Source: CAYMPH01 sp964529415 (lineage in GTDB: Bacteria > Spirochaetota > UBA4802 > UBA5550). Taken from it: a stretch of DNA of 64,000 bases. The translations under genes were made by a program, and so were the position numbers. Under the pieces are notes generated by a model, which ran no database searches, had not been told where the DNA came from, and worked only from the letters and a program-made list of their open reading frames with translations. Where the stretch lies: the NCBI GenBank assembly GCA_964529415.1, contig CAZGWD010000003.1:186001-250000 (forward strand), in the 5' to 3' direction. This document shows, piece by piece, positions 52,777 to 63,018 of the stretch. The stretch's first letter is position 1, and every line of letters starts with the position of its first letter.

Positions 52777-53721
52777 TTATTTATTTTGCTTTATAAATTC
52801 CATTACTACTTTATTAAATTCATCCGGATTATCCATATTGGCACAATGCCCTGCATTTTTAATAAGATAATAACTGCTTTTCGGATCAGATTCATGCCAT
52901 TTCCTGCTTACCTGCTGAGCCAACTCTATATCCTTATCTCCGCATAAAATCAATAGAGGATATTCATGCTTAACATGATCTCTTTGTTTTATGACATCCC
53001 CTAACCCGGACATTGCCATAAAAGATTTTCTTGTGAAATGCCCGGCCATCTCGTAAAACCGCGCCTGTTCCTCCGGGCGGTAAACTGAAACAGAAGAAAC
53101 ATGTTTCCGGAATGAATTCATTGAAACCAAAGCTTTAAATATCCATTTAATGTTTTCAAAGCGCTGTGCTTTTGCTATATCCCTGTTGTCTGCATTTATA
53201 TTGTATCCGCCTAAAAGTGTCATAGATAATACTTTCTTCGGATATTTTAAGGCATAATACTGGGCTATCAGAGCGCCCATTGAAACTCCAGCAAAATGAG
53301 CTTTATCCTTGCCTTCCAGTTTCATAATTGCATCAATATGTTCTATTGAAAAATCAATTTTTTCTTTTGCCTTATTTACCTCTGATAACCCATGCCCGAG
53401 CATGTCAATGGTTATGATTCGATAATTCTTTGAGAAAAAATCTATCTGCTTATCAAAGCACCCGTGATCAGCAAAAGCCGGATGCAGAAACACCATCAAT
53501 TCTTTTGATGCGTTTCCAGAAACATAATAATGGATTGAATAACCATTCTGCTTTAATTCTTTATGCTCAATTGGACTTTTAATTTTAACAGGGTTAGCTT
53601 CTTTTGTTTTCATTTTATTTATCTCATTTTCAAAATTATATACATCTATTTCCATTATAATAATCACTCCGGATATAAACGCGATAATGACTGACAATAT
53701 TATCAATAATTTATTTTTCAT
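52777..53721 (-). CDS. Membrane-anchored alpha/beta hydrolase
   Basis: 314 residues. An N-terminal helix (about 4-23) is followed by a charged linker and a hydrolase domain: MVFLHPAFADHGCFDKQ, TIDMLGHGLSE, nucleophile elbow GVSMGA, LILCGDKDIE with the acid, and the His in NAGHCANMDNP. General esterase, lipase or lactonase activities are possible; substrate unknown. It is followed by the Cys-repeat gene after 15 nt, likely one transcript. Confidence 0.85.
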   Translation of the reverse strand: MKNKLLIILSVIIAFISGVIIIMEIDVYNFENEINKMKTKEANPVKIKSPIEHKELKQNGYSIHYYVSGNASKELMVFLHPAFADHGCFDKQIDFFSKNYRIITIDMLGHGLSEVNKAKEKIDFSIEHIDAIMKLEGKDKAHFAGVSMGALIAQYYALKYPKKVLSMTLLGGYNINADNRDIAKAQRFENIKWIFKALVSMNSFRKHVSSVSVYRPEEQARFYEMAGHFTRKSFMAMSGLGDVIKQRDHVKHEYPLLILCGDKDIELAQQVSRKWHESDPKSSYYLIKNAGHCANMDNPDEFNKVVMEFIKQNK

Positions 53722-53955
53722 AATTTTTTCAACAATCCTCTTTAATATATTTAGTCATAATAATTTTAATTACTGGTAAAATTATTTCAACAACAAATTA
53801 TAAGAACCTTAATTTACAGAAAAATGCATGTACTGATTTATTACTTTTTCTGCCATTTTCCTATTGACTTATTATATTTATCCTAATAATAATTCTTTAC
53901 ATTTAAAATCCGAAGCTTTCATCAAAAGGACATCTTTTATAAAAATGATATACTC

Positions 53956-55611
53956 ATGATATGTAAAAGAATAATACCATATATCAACAAAATTCAGATT
54001 CTTATTCTCTGCATTTTAGCTGTCAGTTTTATATTTATCGGATATAAATATTATCAGTACGAAGCTGAATATATACAGAATGATAAATATGAGGATTTAT
54101 CCGGAATTGTAAAAGTTAAAATAGAAACCATTCTGGATTGGAGAAAAAACAGGCTTGCTGACGCCCGCAGAGTATCACAGGGACCGCTTGTTAGAATGGA
54201 AATAGCCCGCCTGCTGCAAAATCCTGCTGATATCGGATCAAAAACTGCACTTAAAACACAATTGAAAATCAACCGTAAAGACAACCTTTATGAAGATGCA
54301 CTTTTTGCTGATATAAAAGGCAATATTCTGCTTTCGGATAATATTGAACCTGTCGCTTTAAATCAATCATTAAAGAATGCAATTGAAATTGCGATAAAAA
54401 ACCGCAAGGAAACATTAAGTGAAATTTATAAATCTTCAAAGGGATCAATATATATAGATGCTGTTGCACCAATACAAGATGACTCTGGACAGGTGATTGC
54501 ATTTATAGTTTTACGTACAAACACATCAGAATTTCTGTATCCCTTTATCCAGTCTTGGCCAACTCATAGCGATTCTGCTGAATCATTTATATTATGCCGT
54601 GATGGTGATTCAGTTTTATTTTTAAATGAACTCAGGCACAGATCCGGTACAGCACTTACTCTGCGCTTCCCGCTTACAAAAACAGAACTGCCTGCAGTCC
54701 AGGCTGTTCTCGGAAAAACCGGAAGATTCCGCAGCATCGATTACCGCGGTAAAGATGTACTTGCAATTCTGGAGCATATACCTCAAACCAGCTGGCATAT
54801 TCTTTCCAAGGTGGATGCGGATGAAATACTCGCAGAACTTTCATTTCGCGCACGTGCAGTATTTATCATAGTATTTCTTCTTAATCTTATTATTGCCGGA
54901 GCAGCCTTTGTTATATATAAAAAAAGAGCAGAGGCTGAAAGCAGAAAACGGGAAGAAATTTTACAAAAATCCCTCAGTGAAAAAGAAACTCTGATACGCG
55001 AACTGTATCATCGGACTAAAAACACAATGATGGTAATTGTATCAATCATGGGGCTTAATGCGGCTAAATATCCCGAGAATGCAAGACTGCAGGAATTTGT
55101 AAATGAAACAGTGCTGAGGATTCAGGCAATTTCGGTTGTACATCAGATGCTTTATAGATCCAATGATTTGTCGAAGATATCAATAGAAAAATATATAATT
55201 GAGCTCAGCACGCTGATATTGAAAAGTTTCGGATCACTGAGTGAAAATATAAAGCTGGAAATAAAAATTGACAAGCAGCAGTTTTTTGTACTTGATACTG
55301 CTATTCCTCTGGGGATAATATTAAACGAATTGATGACTAATTCAATAAAATATGCATTTCCGGATAACAGACCGGGTAAAATCAGCATCTCTCTAAACAG
55401 AAGCGAAGAGAATAAAATCATTTTCTGCTATTGTGATGACGGTATTGGCGTTACACAGGATTTTGATTTCCATAAAAATGCAAGCCTTGGCCTGCAGCTG
55501 ATATTTAATATAGGTGAACAGCAGATGCAGGGCATTGTAAGTTTTGAAAACAAAAACGGAATATCATTCAGTATAGAATTCCCTGATAATATTTACAAGG
55601 AAAGGGTTTGA
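53956..55611 (+). CDS. Sensor histidine kinase, HisKA_2 type, with extracytoplasmic sensor
   Basis: 551 residues. Transmembrane helices at about 12-32 and 301-321 enclose a roughly 270-residue Cache-like sensor. The dimerisation box is IRELYHRTKNTMMVIVSIMG with His352 (HisKA_2 family, HRxKN pattern). The ATPase domain shows ILNELMTNSIKYAFPD, CDDGIGV and SLGLQLIFN. Such kinases commonly pair with stand-alone receivers, and one follows after 1 nt. The 234-nt divergent upstream gap (53722-53955) shows no further gene. Confidence 0.9.
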   Translation: MICKRIIPYINKIQILILCILAVSFIFIGYKYYQYEAEYIQNDKYEDLSGIVKVKIETILDWRKNRLADARRVSQGPLVRMEIARLLQNPADIGSKTALKTQLKINRKDNLYEDALFADIKGNILLSDNIEPVALNQSLKNAIEIAIKNRKETLSEIYKSSKGSIYIDAVAPIQDDSGQVIAFIVLRTNTSEFLYPFIQSWPTHSDSAESFILCRDGDSVLFLNELRHRSGTALTLRFPLTKTELPAVQAVLGKTGRFRSIDYRGKDVLAILEHIPQTSWHILSKVDADEILAELSFRARAVFIIVFLLNLIIAGAAFVIYKKRAEAESRKREEILQKSLSEKETLIRELYHRTKNTMMVIVSIMGLNAAKYPENARLQEFVNETVLRIQAISVVHQMLYRSNDLSKISIEKYIIELSTLILKSFGSLSENIKLEIKIDKQQFFVLDTAIPLGIILNELMTNSIKYAFPDNRPGKISISLNRSEENKIIFCYCDDGIGVTQDFDFHKNASLGLQLIFNIGEQQMQGIVSFENKNGISFSIEFPDNIYKERV

Positions 55612-55612
55612 T

Positions 55613-55984
55613 ATGAAAACATCTGTACGAATATTACTTGTTGAAGATGAAATAATTTCAGCTATGTTTTTAAAAATGGAACTTGAAAAAGAGGGATTTG
55701 TAGTGTGCAGACATGTCACCACAGGCGAGAATGCAGTAACGAGCGCAGAATCTGACAAGCCGGATGTAATTTTAATGGATATTTTTCTGGCCGGAAAATT
55801 AAACGGAATTGATGCAGCACAGGAAATAAAAGAAAAATCTGACATTCCAATAATTATTTTTTTAACCGGATTTGAAGATGAAAAATTGAAGGAGACAGCG
55901 CTTAAGCTCGATCCGCTCGCTTACATTATAAAACCTGTTGTTTTATCTGAACTGAAGTCAATTATCAATTCAAAATTTTTATGA
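55613..55984 (+). CDS. Single-domain response regulator
   Basis: 123 residues, a receiver domain only: LLVEDEIIS acidic pair, phospho-acceptor Asp56 in ILMDIFLAGKLNGID, Thr in FLTGF and Lys107 in IIKPV. No output domain, so it may relay phosphate or act by protein contact. It starts 1 nt after the kinase stop, certainly the same transcript, and converges with the STAS gene 14 nt away. Confidence 0.93.
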   Translation: MKTSVRILLVEDEIISAMFLKMELEKEGFVVCRHVTTGENAVTSAESDKPDVILMDIFLAGKLNGIDAAQEIKEKSDIPIIIFLTGFEDEKLKETALKLDPLAYIIKPVVLSELKSIINSKFL

Positions 55985-55998
55985 AATTTTGTTTTTGA

Positions 55999-56340
55999 TC
56001 ATGCTGAAAATGACTGCAATGCTTCATCTTCGCTCTCATATATATCTATCAATGAAGATAATTCAATTACTTCTGCTATTCTTTTAACAGTATTTCTCAG
56101 GCAACAGAGTTTTATTACTTTATTCTTTTTATTTAATGTATTTTTAGCATTTGCAATAATCCTAATGCCGTTACTCGACATGGTATTTACTTCTTCAAAA
56201 TTCAATAAAAAGTTGGATTCAAGCTTTTTATTGATTATTTCATTAAGCTCTTCTTCAGCTATCCTTGAAATTGTGGAATCCAGCTTACCGCTTAAATACA
56301 CAATAACAATATCGCCTATTTCTTTTGTTTTAATATTCAT
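55999..56340 (-). CDS. STAS-domain anti-sigma factor antagonist
   Basis: 113 residues of the SpoIIAA/RsbV type: DIVIVYLSGKLDSTISRIAEEEL, NFEEVNTMSSNGIRIIANAKN with the probable phosphorylated Ser56 in the SSNG loop. In partner switching an RsbW-like kinase phosphorylates this Ser and a PP2C phosphatase removes it. A membrane RsbW-like protein is encoded at 11184-12797; no phosphatase is near. Single gene, weak ribosome-binding site. Confidence 0.88.
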   Translation of the reverse strand: MNIKTKEIGDIVIVYLSGKLDSTISRIAEEELNEIINKKLESNFLLNFEEVNTMSSNGIRIIANAKNTLNKKNKVIKLCCLRNTVKRIAEVIELSSLIDIYESEDEALQSFSA

Positions 56341-56515
56341 TTATGTTCACTTTTGTTTAATTTATATATTTTTTTTTGTACTAATAATAGACAGTATTAA
56401 ACAGTCAATTACTTTTTCTTTTATTATGATAATAAAATTAATTATTTTAACCACATAGATCAATAATTGAAATTATTACAAAAATGTTATTATGAAAAAA
56501 ACGCTCTGTTCTTTA

Positions 56516-59500
56516 TTACAATTTCAATTCACGCTTTTTCCATAATAGATAAATTGCAGGATACACAAGCAGTTCCATAATAAAAGATGTGAAGAGTCCG
56601 CCAACCATTGGTGCAGCAATCCTCTTCATCACATCCGCACCAGTACCCATTGACCACATGATAGGCATGAGTCCCATTGAAGCAGCCATTACAGTCATGA
56701 TTTTCGGGCGGATTCTTTTCACTGCACCGTGAATTATTGCTTCTTTCAGTTCAAACATATTATTCAGCATGCCTTTCTTTTTAGCATCATCGTAGGATAG
56801 ATCGAGGAAAAGCAGCATGAATACGCCTGTTTCAGCATCAAGTCCCATTAGAGCGATCATGCCCACCCATACAGCAATTGAAGTATTATAACCGAGGATA
56901 TATAAAAGCCAGACAGCGCCCACAGCAGAAAACGGAACTGCAAGCATAACAACACCAGCCTTAAATGCAGATTTTGTATTCATAAACAAAAGAACAAAAA
57001 TTAAAAGTATAGTTAGAGGCAGAACAATTTTAAGCCGCTCCCTTACACGCTCCATGTTCTCATACTGCCCGCTCCATACAAGATTGTATCCGACAGGAAG
57101 CTTAATATGATTTTTGACAATTTTTTTTGCATCTTCAACGTATGAGCCCACATCACGGTCAGCAATATCAACATAAACATACCCTGCCAGTTTTCCGTTT
57201 TCATCACGGATCATTGCAGGACCGTTTGCAAGTTTAATAGAAGCCAGTTCACGAAGAGGAACCTGCACGCCTTTTCTTGTTGTAACAAGAACTCGCTCAA
57301 GCTGATCAACTTCAACCCGCAAATCCCTCGGGTATCGCACGCTGATTGAGTAACGTTCCCTGCCCTCTATAGTTGTTGAAACAGTATCTCCGCCTATTGC
57401 GCTCATTACAACAGACTGAAAATCATCAATGGAAAATCCGTACCGCGCAAGAGTTTCCCTTCTCGGCGTAATGTCCACGTAATATCCGCCGCTGACCCTT
57501 TCTGAAAAAACAGAGCGCGTTCCTTTAACATCTTTCAGAATAGTTTCGATTTCACCGCCAACACGCTGTATCTCCTCCAGATCTGAACCGAAAATTTTAA
57601 TTCCAACAGGTGTACGCACGCCTGTTGTAAGCATATCAATACGCCCCTTGATAGGCATAGTCCAGGCATTGCTGTTTCCTGGAATCTGAAGTTTTTCATC
57701 CATTAAAGCTATAAGTTCATCATAGGAAATTTTATCAGGCCACACATGACGGAAAAGCCACTTGAGAGGTGCTGGAGCCCATGACGAATACCAGCGCTTC
57801 TTATCGCGCCACTGAGCCTGAGGCTTTAAAGTTATTGTAGTTTCCATCATGGAAAACGGTGCAGGGTCTGTTGATGTATCAGCACGGCCTGCCTTTCCGA
57901 ACACAGACTGAACTTCAGGAAAAGATGCCAGCACCCTGTCCTGAACCAATAGCAGATTTCTTGCTTCAGTTACTGAAATTCCCGGTAAAGTTGTAGGCAT
58001 ATAAAGAACTGTGCCTTCGTTTAGAGGAGGCATGAATTCAGAACCGAGTTTCATATAAACAGGTATCGTCAGAAGAACAATAATCACAGCACCGCTTATA
58101 ACTTTTCTGGGATTATCAAGAACCCGCCTGCATGGGCCTTCATATAATCTGAAAAGAACTCTGCTCACAGGGTGACGCTCTTCCTGATAATATGTTCCGA
58201 CAAACGCAGTGTTTAATATACGGGATAGCCAAAGCGGCTTGATTTTAAATGGATCAACACGGCTGAACAGCATGCGTATCGCAGGATCAAGCGTTACAGC
58301 AAGGAGTGCAGCAAGAGCTATGGTAAGTGTTTTTGTCCAGGCAAGCGGAGTGAAGAGCCTCCCCTCCTGATCTACAAGTGTGAATACAGGAAGGAATGCA
58401 ACTGCAATTACAAGCAGAGAAAAAAATACAGATGGCCCCACTTCCATGAGCGCTTCAAGACGTACAGAATGAAAATCCCCCTTGCGCCCGTCCTCAATCC
58501 AGTGCTCGATTTTTTTATACGCGTTTTCAACCTCAACTATTGCACCATCAACCAGAACTCCTATTGATATGGCAATTCCGGCTAAACTCATAATGTTCGA
58601 AGATATGCCGAAAAAATACATTGGAATAAAAGCGAGCGCAACAGAAATGGGAATTGTCATAATCGGAACAAGCGCTGAAGGAAAATGCCACAGGAAAAAA
58701 AGTATTACAATGCTCACAATAATCATCTCAATGAAAAGATCTTCTTTCAGATTATCAATGGATTTATTTATAAGCTCAGATCTGTCATATACTGCTTTTA
58801 TTTCCACACCTTCAGGTAGGGATGATTTCAGATCTTCAATTTTTTCTTTAACGCGTTTAATAACATTAAGAGCGTTCTCGCCGTGCCTCATAACAACAAT
58901 GCCGCCAACAACATCGCCCTGACCGTTATATTCTGCAAGCCCTCTTCGTATCTGCGGACCGAGAGTAATTGTTGCAACATTTTCAAGAAATACAGGTGTT
59001 CCTTCGTTTTCTTTAACAACAATTTTACCGAGATCGCCCGTGCTTTTAACATAGCCTTTGGCCCTGACCATGTATTCCCTTCCGGACCACTCAATCAGTC
59101 TTCCTCCGGTTTCATTATTGTTTTTCTTTATGGCATCTGTAATATCCATTACAGAGAGCTTGTAGCTCTGGAGTTTGTTCGGATCAATAATCACCTGGTA
59201 CTGCTTTTCATATCCGCCTATTCCTGCAACTTCAGAAACACCCGGTACGCTCTGCAATGCATACTTTAAATTCCAGTCCTGAAACGAGCGCAGGCTCGCA
59301 AGATTATGCTTTCCATTTTTATCGATAAGCGCGTACTGGTACACCCATCCTACACCGGATGCATCAGGACCCATTTCTGTTTTAACGCCTGCAGGCAGGC
59401 TTCCCTGAATCTTGGAGAGATATTCAATTACACGGCTGCGCGCCCAGTAGATGTCAGTGCCGTCATTGAAAATTACATACACATACGAAAATCCGAAATC

Positions 59501-59755
59501 ACTGTACCCGCGTATCGCCTTGACCTTCGGAGCTCCGAGCAGCGATGAAATTATCGGATATGTGACCTGATCCTCTATTATGTCCGGGCTTCTGTCCCAT
59601 TTTGTATATATGATTACCTGCGTATCAGACAGATCAGGAATTGCATCGAGAGGAATATTATACATTGCAAAAAGTCCGTAAGCAACCGCAGCAAATGTGA
59701 GCAGAATCACCAGCAGTTTGTTGTGCGCGGAGAATGATATTATTTTTCTTATCAT
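56516..59755 (-). CDS. cusA: Heavy-metal RND efflux pump, CusA/CzcA type
   Basis: 1079 residues, inner-membrane trimeric proton-driven pump of the HME-RND family. DLSDTQVIIYTKW, RSRVIEYLSKIQ, the periplasmic porter segments (GTRSVFSERVSGGYYVDITPRRE) and helix 4 and 10 regions (AGIAISIGVLVDGAIVEVENAYK; VWVGMIALMGLDAETGVFMLLFLD) are typical. Methionine-rich stretches (FSMMETTITLKP) suggest Cu+/Ag+, but specificity is not certain. Last gene of the YHS-TolC-adaptor-pump operon; separated from the adaptor gene by 199 nt holding a hairpin element. Confidence 0.92.
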   Translation of the reverse strand: MIRKIISFSAHNKLLVILLTFAAVAYGLFAMYNIPLDAIPDLSDTQVIIYTKWDRSPDIIEDQVTYPIISSLLGAPKVKAIRGYSDFGFSYVYVIFNDGTDIYWARSRVIEYLSKIQGSLPAGVKTEMGPDASGVGWVYQYALIDKNGKHNLASLRSFQDWNLKYALQSVPGVSEVAGIGGYEKQYQVIIDPNKLQSYKLSVMDITDAIKKNNNETGGRLIEWSGREYMVRAKGYVKSTGDLGKIVVKENEGTPVFLENVATITLGPQIRRGLAEYNGQGDVVGGIVVMRHGENALNVIKRVKEKIEDLKSSLPEGVEIKAVYDRSELINKSIDNLKEDLFIEMIIVSIVILFFLWHFPSALVPIMTIPISVALAFIPMYFFGISSNIMSLAGIAISIGVLVDGAIVEVENAYKKIEHWIEDGRKGDFHSVRLEALMEVGPSVFFSLLVIAVAFLPVFTLVDQEGRLFTPLAWTKTLTIALAALLAVTLDPAIRMLFSRVDPFKIKPLWLSRILNTAFVGTYYQEERHPVSRVLFRLYEGPCRRVLDNPRKVISGAVIIVLLTIPVYMKLGSEFMPPLNEGTVLYMPTTLPGISVTEARNLLLVQDRVLASFPEVQSVFGKAGRADTSTDPAPFSMMETTITLKPQAQWRDKKRWYSSWAPAPLKWLFRHVWPDKISYDELIALMDEKLQIPGNSNAWTMPIKGRIDMLTTGVRTPVGIKIFGSDLEEIQRVGGEIETILKDVKGTRSVFSERVSGGYYVDITPRRETLARYGFSIDDFQSVVMSAIGGDTVSTTIEGRERYSISVRYPRDLRVEVDQLERVLVTTRKGVQVPLRELASIKLANGPAMIRDENGKLAGYVYVDIADRDVGSYVEDAKKIVKNHIKLPVGYNLVWSGQYENMERVRERLKIVLPLTILLIFVLLFMNTKSAFKAGVVMLAVPFSAVGAVWLLYILGYNTSIAVWVGMIALMGLDAETGVFMLLFLDLSYDDAKKKGMLNNMFELKEAIIHGAVKRIRPKIMTVMAASMGLMPIMWSMGTGADVMKRIAAPMVGGLFTSFIMELLVYPAIYLLWKKRELKL

Positions 59756-59810
59756 GAGATACTTACTCTAATTAATTGAAAATTTATATTGATAGGATAA
59801 GTGTAAGAAC

Positions 59811-59941
59811 AGGGGATAAGGTTATAGAAGAGATTAGGGATATTTTTATTTTTCATATAGTTATAATATCATGTATCTCTTTTTTTATATCTTTTATCCC
59901 CATTATCTCATCCATCTCCTAAATCCCCTCATTCTTACACA
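59811..59941. repeat. Dispersed hairpin element, copy B (inside the metal-efflux operon)
   Basis: A 131-bp imperfect inverted repeat with GTGTAAGAA and TTCTTACACA ends. Its minus strand matches the plus strand of 16694-16831 in block order: terminal TGTGTAA, GGGGATTT, GGAGATGG, GAGATA, central ACATGATATT, then AATATC, ATCTCT and the closing TTACAC. It occupies the gap between adaptor and pump genes, and is inserted in opposite orientation relative to copy A on the window but in the same orientation relative to transcription. Confidence 0.75.
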
Positions 59942-59954
59942 TATTTTATTTAAA

Positions 59955-61328
59955 TTAGTGCTTGTGCCCTTCGCCCGCTTCTTTCAATGCAGCTTTCAAT
60001 GACGACTCCGAATCCACAAGAAAATTCGCTGAAGTCACAACACGTTCAAATTCCTTTATGCCGGATATTACCTCGTAGTATCCGTCTGTTGAGCGTACAC
60101 CCACTTTAATTTCATAAGGCACGATCAGATCGCCTCTGCCTTCAATGAAAACATAATCCCTTACTCCTGTTCTCATAACAGCTTTTTCCGGAACAGTAAG
60201 TTTCACTCCAACAGAATAAGTCAGCTTCGCATCACCATACATGTTCGGCTTTAAAACAACATCCTTATTGGGAATTTCAATACGCGCTTTCATTGTACGG
60301 GTTTCCTGGCTGAGGAAAGGATTAAGAAAACTGATTTTTCCCTTAAAGAGCTTGCCTGCCCAGTATGAGAGTGTTACTTCTACTGTCATGCCAACCTTCA
60401 CATAAGGGAGGTCTGTTTCATATATATCAATTTCCCCCCACACTCTTGAAAGATCAACTATTACCATCAGGGCATCGTTCATTGCAATCTTCTGGCCCTG
60501 GAGCACCATCTTTTCGCTTACATACCCGGATGAAGGCGCAACCAGAGTCACGGCTCTTTCAATCATGCCTGTGGTTTTTATTTTTTCTATCTGCGCGTGC
60601 GATATGTCAAGAAGCCTGAGCCTTTCAGCCGCGGCTTTTTCTATTTCTCCTATACTTGCAGCCATGCCGGGATCATTCGAAAATTTTTCCTTAGATTTGA
60701 TTGCTGATAAATATTCCTGCTGAGCTGAAAGAATTTCCGGGCTGTATATTGACATTAGCGGACTGCCTTTGGATACAAACTGCCCTGTCTGGTTTACGTA
60801 AAGTTTTTCAACCCAGCCGTTCACCTTTGTAGTAACCTTATGCATGCGTGTTTCATCAGGAACAATCCTCACTGAAGTGCGTATTTCCCTGCTGATATTT
60901 CTCATTTCAACATCACCGAATGATATGCCGATGAGTTCCCGTTTTTCTTTTGATATTGAAACCGGAGCAAGCCCGACAGGAGAATTTTCATCCCCGTCTT
61001 TCACTTCAAAGGGAACCATTTCCATTCCCATGGAATCTTTCCCCGGCCTGTCGCTTGTTTCATTGGGATTCATCGATGACCTGTAAATGGTTCTTTTAGC
61101 TTTTTTCACTGAGGCCTTATCATCTTTTTTTAATGGAACAAGTTTCATTCCGCAGATCGGGCAGTCGCCTGGTTTGTCCTGTACTATCTGGGGATGCATG
61201 GGGCAGGTATAAAGCTGCTTCTGCTCATCCTTGTGATCGTGGCCGATCGGAATATATTTTGCGGCAAAATAACCGCCGACACTTACAATCAGAAGCGCAA
61301 TCAGCAGTCCTTTTATTTTTGTCCCCAT
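59955..61328 (-). CDS. cusB: RND efflux membrane-fusion protein (CusB type) with heavy-metal-binding N-terminus
   Basis: 457 residues, periplasmic adaptor between pump and TolC channel. After a signal/anchor helix it has a heavy-metal-binding domain (YTCPMHPQIVQDKPGDCPICGMKLVPL) with CxM/CxxCxM ligands, then a degenerate second copy (RSSMNPNETSDRPGKDSMGMEMVPF) as in CusB. The lipoyl/hairpin part follows (GWVEKLYVNQTGQFVSKGSPLMSIYSPE). Start overlaps the upstream tolC-like gene by 16 nt, with AGGTGG before the ATG. Confidence 0.92.
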   Translation of the reverse strand: MGTKIKGLLIALLIVSVGGYFAAKYIPIGHDHKDEQKQLYTCPMHPQIVQDKPGDCPICGMKLVPLKKDDKASVKKAKRTIYRSSMNPNETSDRPGKDSMGMEMVPFEVKDGDENSPVGLAPVSISKEKRELIGISFGDVEMRNISREIRTSVRIVPDETRMHKVTTKVNGWVEKLYVNQTGQFVSKGSPLMSIYSPEILSAQQEYLSAIKSKEKFSNDPGMAASIGEIEKAAAERLRLLDISHAQIEKIKTTGMIERAVTLVAPSSGYVSEKMVLQGQKIAMNDALMVIVDLSRVWGEIDIYETDLPYVKVGMTVEVTLSYWAGKLFKGKISFLNPFLSQETRTMKARIEIPNKDVVLKPNMYGDAKLTYSVGVKLTVPEKAVMRTGVRDYVFIEGRGDLIVPYEIKVGVRSTDGYYEVISGIKEFERVVTSANFLVDSESSLKAALKEAGEGHKH

Positions 61329-62566
61329 GAAACCACCTCTACACCCATCAGAGCGTTCAATTCAGAAAATGAAATATAGTATTCCTTAACAGCCATTACG
61401 AGTTCTTTTTTATAACGCAGAAGCATCCTCACGTTATCGATTACAGGCATGATCTCAACCGCGCTTGAGCGGTACCTGGCAAGATTTGTTTCAAGAGCAA
61501 GCTTTGTCTGAGGTATCAGCTTATCCTGATACAGGCGGAACAGGTCGCGCCATCTTGAAAGCTGACTAAGCTGAATTTCCGTACGCGCATTAATATCATT
61601 CAGCTTGTCCTGATACAGATTTTTCTGCGATGCAAATTTTTTTTTTGATTCTTCAATCATAGGTATATTTTTTTTCCAGAACCAGACAGGAATTGAAAAG
61701 GTAACCATACCGGTAAGCATATCATCCCTTTTCATTACAGGGGTACTGTCCCTCTGCATGTATGAAAGCCCGAGTTCCATATTCGGAATATATTCCATTT
61801 TTTTCTGAGTTATTTCAATTCTGCTTATTTCAGTATCTATTAAAAGCATCTTCAATTCCGGATTTGAATTCAGTATTTCCTTTTGAACAGCATCAGCAGA
61901 CAACTCCCTGAAATCCGGTTCAGGAAGGTCATAAATATTCACATCAACTTTGCGGCCTATAAAATAATTAATCTTCAGCTCGGTTTCTCTCTGTTTCTGT
62001 TTAAGATTTATTATTTCCTCATCTATCATATTTGATTCTATTTTAGATTTTATTACATTGGAAATGCTTCCCATTCCGGATTTAGCTGCTGCAACTTCAC
62101 TGTCTATAACAAGATTGATCTGCTGCTTGATTTCATCCAGAATTTTTATCGATGACCTCAGATACACCAGCTCATATATGTTCATCCTCACCTGATGAGC
62201 GGTCATAACCTTTTCCGCTTTAATTTTATTTCTGGATTTGGCATATTCTTTTACTGCAATGGTTTCTTTATATCCGAGCTTCCCAAATGGAATCATCTGG
62301 GTAATGCCGATTTCCTTTGAAGTCATGTCTTCAGAAGTAAAAGAAAACGTGGATAGAGGAACATTATTGAAACCCAGTTTTAACTTTGGATCATCAATAG
62401 CTGTGCTTTGAGGTATACGTTTTTTAATCATTTCAGATTCAGCTTCCATGGCCTTAATGCGCTGATTTTCTGATATGGTTATATATTGCAATTCAACAAT
62501 AGAATTAATCTCACTGTAAACAGCGTTTTGAGTTAAAAAAAATATTATCAAAATAAATATTCTCAT
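61313..62566 (-). CDS. cusC: TolC-family outer-membrane efflux protein
   Basis: 417 residues with signal peptide (MRIFILIIFFLTQNAVYS) and two long alpha-helical halves, each rich in coiled-coil pattern, e.g. PQSTAIDDPKLKLGFNNVPLST and NSNPELKMLLIDTEISRIEITQKKMEY. This is the trimeric exit duct of the metal pump. GAGG precedes the ATG. It overlaps the adaptor gene by 16 nt and is preceded by the YHS protein gene. Confidence 0.88.
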   Translation of the reverse strand: MRIFILIIFFLTQNAVYSEINSIVELQYITISENQRIKAMEAESEMIKKRIPQSTAIDDPKLKLGFNNVPLSTFSFTSEDMTSKEIGITQMIPFGKLGYKETIAVKEYAKSRNKIKAEKVMTAHQVRMNIYELVYLRSSIKILDEIKQQINLVIDSEVAAAKSGMGSISNVIKSKIESNMIDEEIINLKQKQRETELKINYFIGRKVDVNIYDLPEPDFRELSADAVQKEILNSNPELKMLLIDTEISRIEITQKKMEYIPNMELGLSYMQRDSTPVMKRDDMLTGMVTFSIPVWFWKKNIPMIEESKKKFASQKNLYQDKLNDINARTEIQLSQLSRWRDLFRLYQDKLIPQTKLALETNLARYRSSAVEIMPVIDNVRMLLRYKKELVMAVKEYYISFSELNALMGVEVVSWGQK

Positions 62567-62650
62567 TGAACCTCATTTACAGGATTAGTCTGAAAACAGG
62601 TGATCTGGAAATTTGATAAATATATTCCAGATCACTTTTAAAAATTATTA

Positions 62651-62971
62651 CTAATGATTATGCTTGGAATGGCCTTCAGTTTTTTTTGCCGGAACTTTGC
62701 CTTTTTCATTTGCCGGAGTTTTTTCAAGAGTTACGCCGCTATCCTTTAATATCTTCATATATTTTCTCGGATTTTTATTGAACTCAGCCGGGCAGCCGTC
62801 ACAGCAGAAATATATGCGGTTCCCCTGGTAATCTGTAAAAATATTTTTATTTATCGGATCACCCATAACCGGGCAAACAGTCTGCGGTTTGGCATTTGCG
62901 CTTTGAACATCTGAAAAAACAAATGCTGAACTGATTGCAAGAACAGCTAAAACAGAAATAAAAAATTTCAT
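62651..62971 (-). CDS. Periplasmic YHS-domain metal-binding protein
   Basis: 106 residues: signal peptide (MKFFISVLAVLAISSAFVFS), then a YHS-like domain with CPVMGDPINKN, IYFCCDGCPAEFNKNPRKYMK, and a His/Lys-rich end (GHSKHNH). The Cys and Met/His ligands suit Cu or other soft metals. As first gene of the efflux operon it may hand metal to the adaptor, a role played by CusF in enterobacteria; that parallel is inference. GAGG stands before the ATG. Confidence 0.85.
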   Translation of the reverse strand: MKFFISVLAVLAISSAFVFSDVQSANAKPQTVCPVMGDPINKNIFTDYQGNRIYFCCDGCPAEFNKNPRKYMKILKDSGVTLEKTPANEKGKVPAKKTEGHSKHNH

Positions 62972-63018
62972 ATCAACACCTCAATTTATAAATTTTATTT
63001 TAATTATCAATAAAATAT

